A stretch of 64,000 bases of DNA from contig NZ_JAPEPB010000002.1 in the NCBI RefSeq assembly GCF_026340565.1, positions 800,766-864,765 of the forward strand, written 5' to 3'. Each line of letters starts with the position of its first letter. Positions within the stretch are counted from its first letter, which is position 1. Below are positions 63,583 to 64,000 of the stretch, one piece after another. A program made the position numbers and the translations under genes. Below the pieces are notes generated by a model. The model had not been told where the DNA came from, did not search any database, and was given only the letters and a program-made list of their open reading frames with translations. This stretch comes from Kitasatospora sp. NBC_01287. GTDB lineage: Bacteria; Actinomycetota; Actinomycetes; Streptomycetales; Streptomycetaceae.

Positions 63583-64000
63583 ATGGGGCGCGACGACGCC
63601 AGACTCTCTCCCAGCAGGCGAGCCGCCCAGGAAGGCGGCACCGTGTCGGAGAAGCCCAAGTGCGGCGCGAAGACGAGACAAGAGGACTCGAAGGAGTTCT
63701 GCACCCTCGCCGCAGGCTGGGGTACGCCACACCCAGGAATCGGACATTGCCGCCTCCACGGCGGGAACACCGGCGGGCAGAAGATCAAAGCCGCGAAGAT
63801 CAAGGCCGATCGGGAGGTCCAGGTGGTACTCGCCGAACTCGACGTCACCCCAGTCGACGACCCCCTCACCGCCCTGTCCCAGCTCGCAGGCCAGGTCGTC
63901 GCCTGGCAGAAAGCCACCGCCGCCCTCGTCAACCGCCTCGGAGACGAAATCCGGTACGAAGGCCACGCCGGGGCTGAACAGCTCCGCGCTGAGGTGCAAA
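63583..64000 (+). CDS. Probable terminase small subunit-type protein, N-terminal part
   Basis: The N-terminal zinc element PKCGAKTRQEDSKEFCTLAA, GWGTPHPGIGHCRLHGGNTG is a signature of proteins encoded just before the large terminase in many actinophages. It is followed by helices (AKIKADREVQVVLAELDVTP). ATG 63583 or GTG 63643 (after AGGAAGG) may be the start. Truncated by the window end. Confidence 0.6.
   Translation, partial: MGRDDARLSPSRRAAQEGGTVSEKPKCGAKTRQEDSKEFCTLAAGWGTPHPGIGHCRLHGGNTGGQKIKAAKIKADREVQVVLAELDVTPVDDPLTALSQLAGQVVAWQKATAALVNRLGDEIRYEGHAGAEQLRAEVQ

Noticed and set aside
1..64000. tRNA genes and insertion sequences
   Set aside because: No cloverleaf with a GGTTCGA-type arm and no transposase or IS-like terminal repeats were recognised by eye; a tRNAscan and transposase search would settle it.

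Overview
The window is high-GC actinobacterial DNA, most likely Streptomyces or a close relative. Nearly all of it is the left and middle part of an integrated prophage. Bases 1 to about 2770 are host chromosome: a leftward operon of an amino-acid permease, a glutamine-synthetase-like ligase and a gamma-glutamyl-amine hydrolase-like amidotransferase, overlapping by 4 bp (ATGA, GTGA). The permease is cut near base 2770 and a large serine integrase begins at 2809, so the left attachment junction lies between them. The right junction is outside the window. The last gene (63583-64000, cut by the window edge) looks like the start of a packaging/structural block, so the window holds the lysogeny, replication, accessory and transfer-like regions but no capsid or tail genes.

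Layout. (1) 2809-5771: integrase, leftward repressor plus a membrane protein, and a Cro-like gene, with repeated GAGCATGA operator elements between the divergent genes. (2) 5768-17240, rightward: recombination and replication genes. These are a RecB-like nuclease, a phiC31 Gp3-like recombination directionality factor, a DnaQ-like exonuclease, a RuvC-like resolvase, a WhiB-like regulator, SSB, an HNH-AP2 endonuclease, a replication-initiator-like protein, zinc-finger proteins and a SLOG protein. (3) 17300-17974, leftward: a DNA-binding protein and an Endo VII-type HNH nuclease. (4) 18152-28756, rightward: about 30 small, mostly unknown, tightly packed genes. (5) 28753-37218, leftward: 28 small genes including a MESH1-like HD hydrolase, a HAD phosphatase and a von Willebrand A protein. 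Their likely promoter sits between two perfect AGCGGGTACCCGCT palindromes beside a divergent HTH gene (37541).

(6) 38352-47477, leftward: an SF2 helicase with five helicase-associated repeats, a DnaB helicase and a second replication initiator. That initiator gene carries four hairpin iterons, a good candidate for the replication origin. (7) 47675-51945: a GIY-YIG/winged-helix fusion, a PIMT-like methyltransferase behind a 41-residue Asp-Gly-rich peptide, a DUF6247/RelE-like toxin-antitoxin pair, and a GntR/UTRA regulator followed by a UTRA-only paralogue. A near-identical 22-bp site lies upstream of both this cluster and the GIY-YIG gene. (8) 52107-63580, rightward: a Xis/MerR-like HTH, many micro-genes, then a plasmid-like set (DUF2637 membrane protein, FtsK/SpoIIIE translocase, membrane-anchored Mrr-like nuclease). 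The DUF2637 gene holds an array of same-orientation GCGCC-containing 9-mers. Small zinc-binding proteins and the probable terminase small subunit follow.

Most genes overlap the next by GTGA or ATGA, so translation is probably coupled along each block. The combination of serine integrase plus Gp3-like factor, two initiator genes and an FtsK-type translocase module resembles a Streptomyces phage-plasmid mosaic. Starts were chosen by stop-start overlap and Shine-Dalgarno sequence. No database search was possible, so family names rest on recognised motifs.
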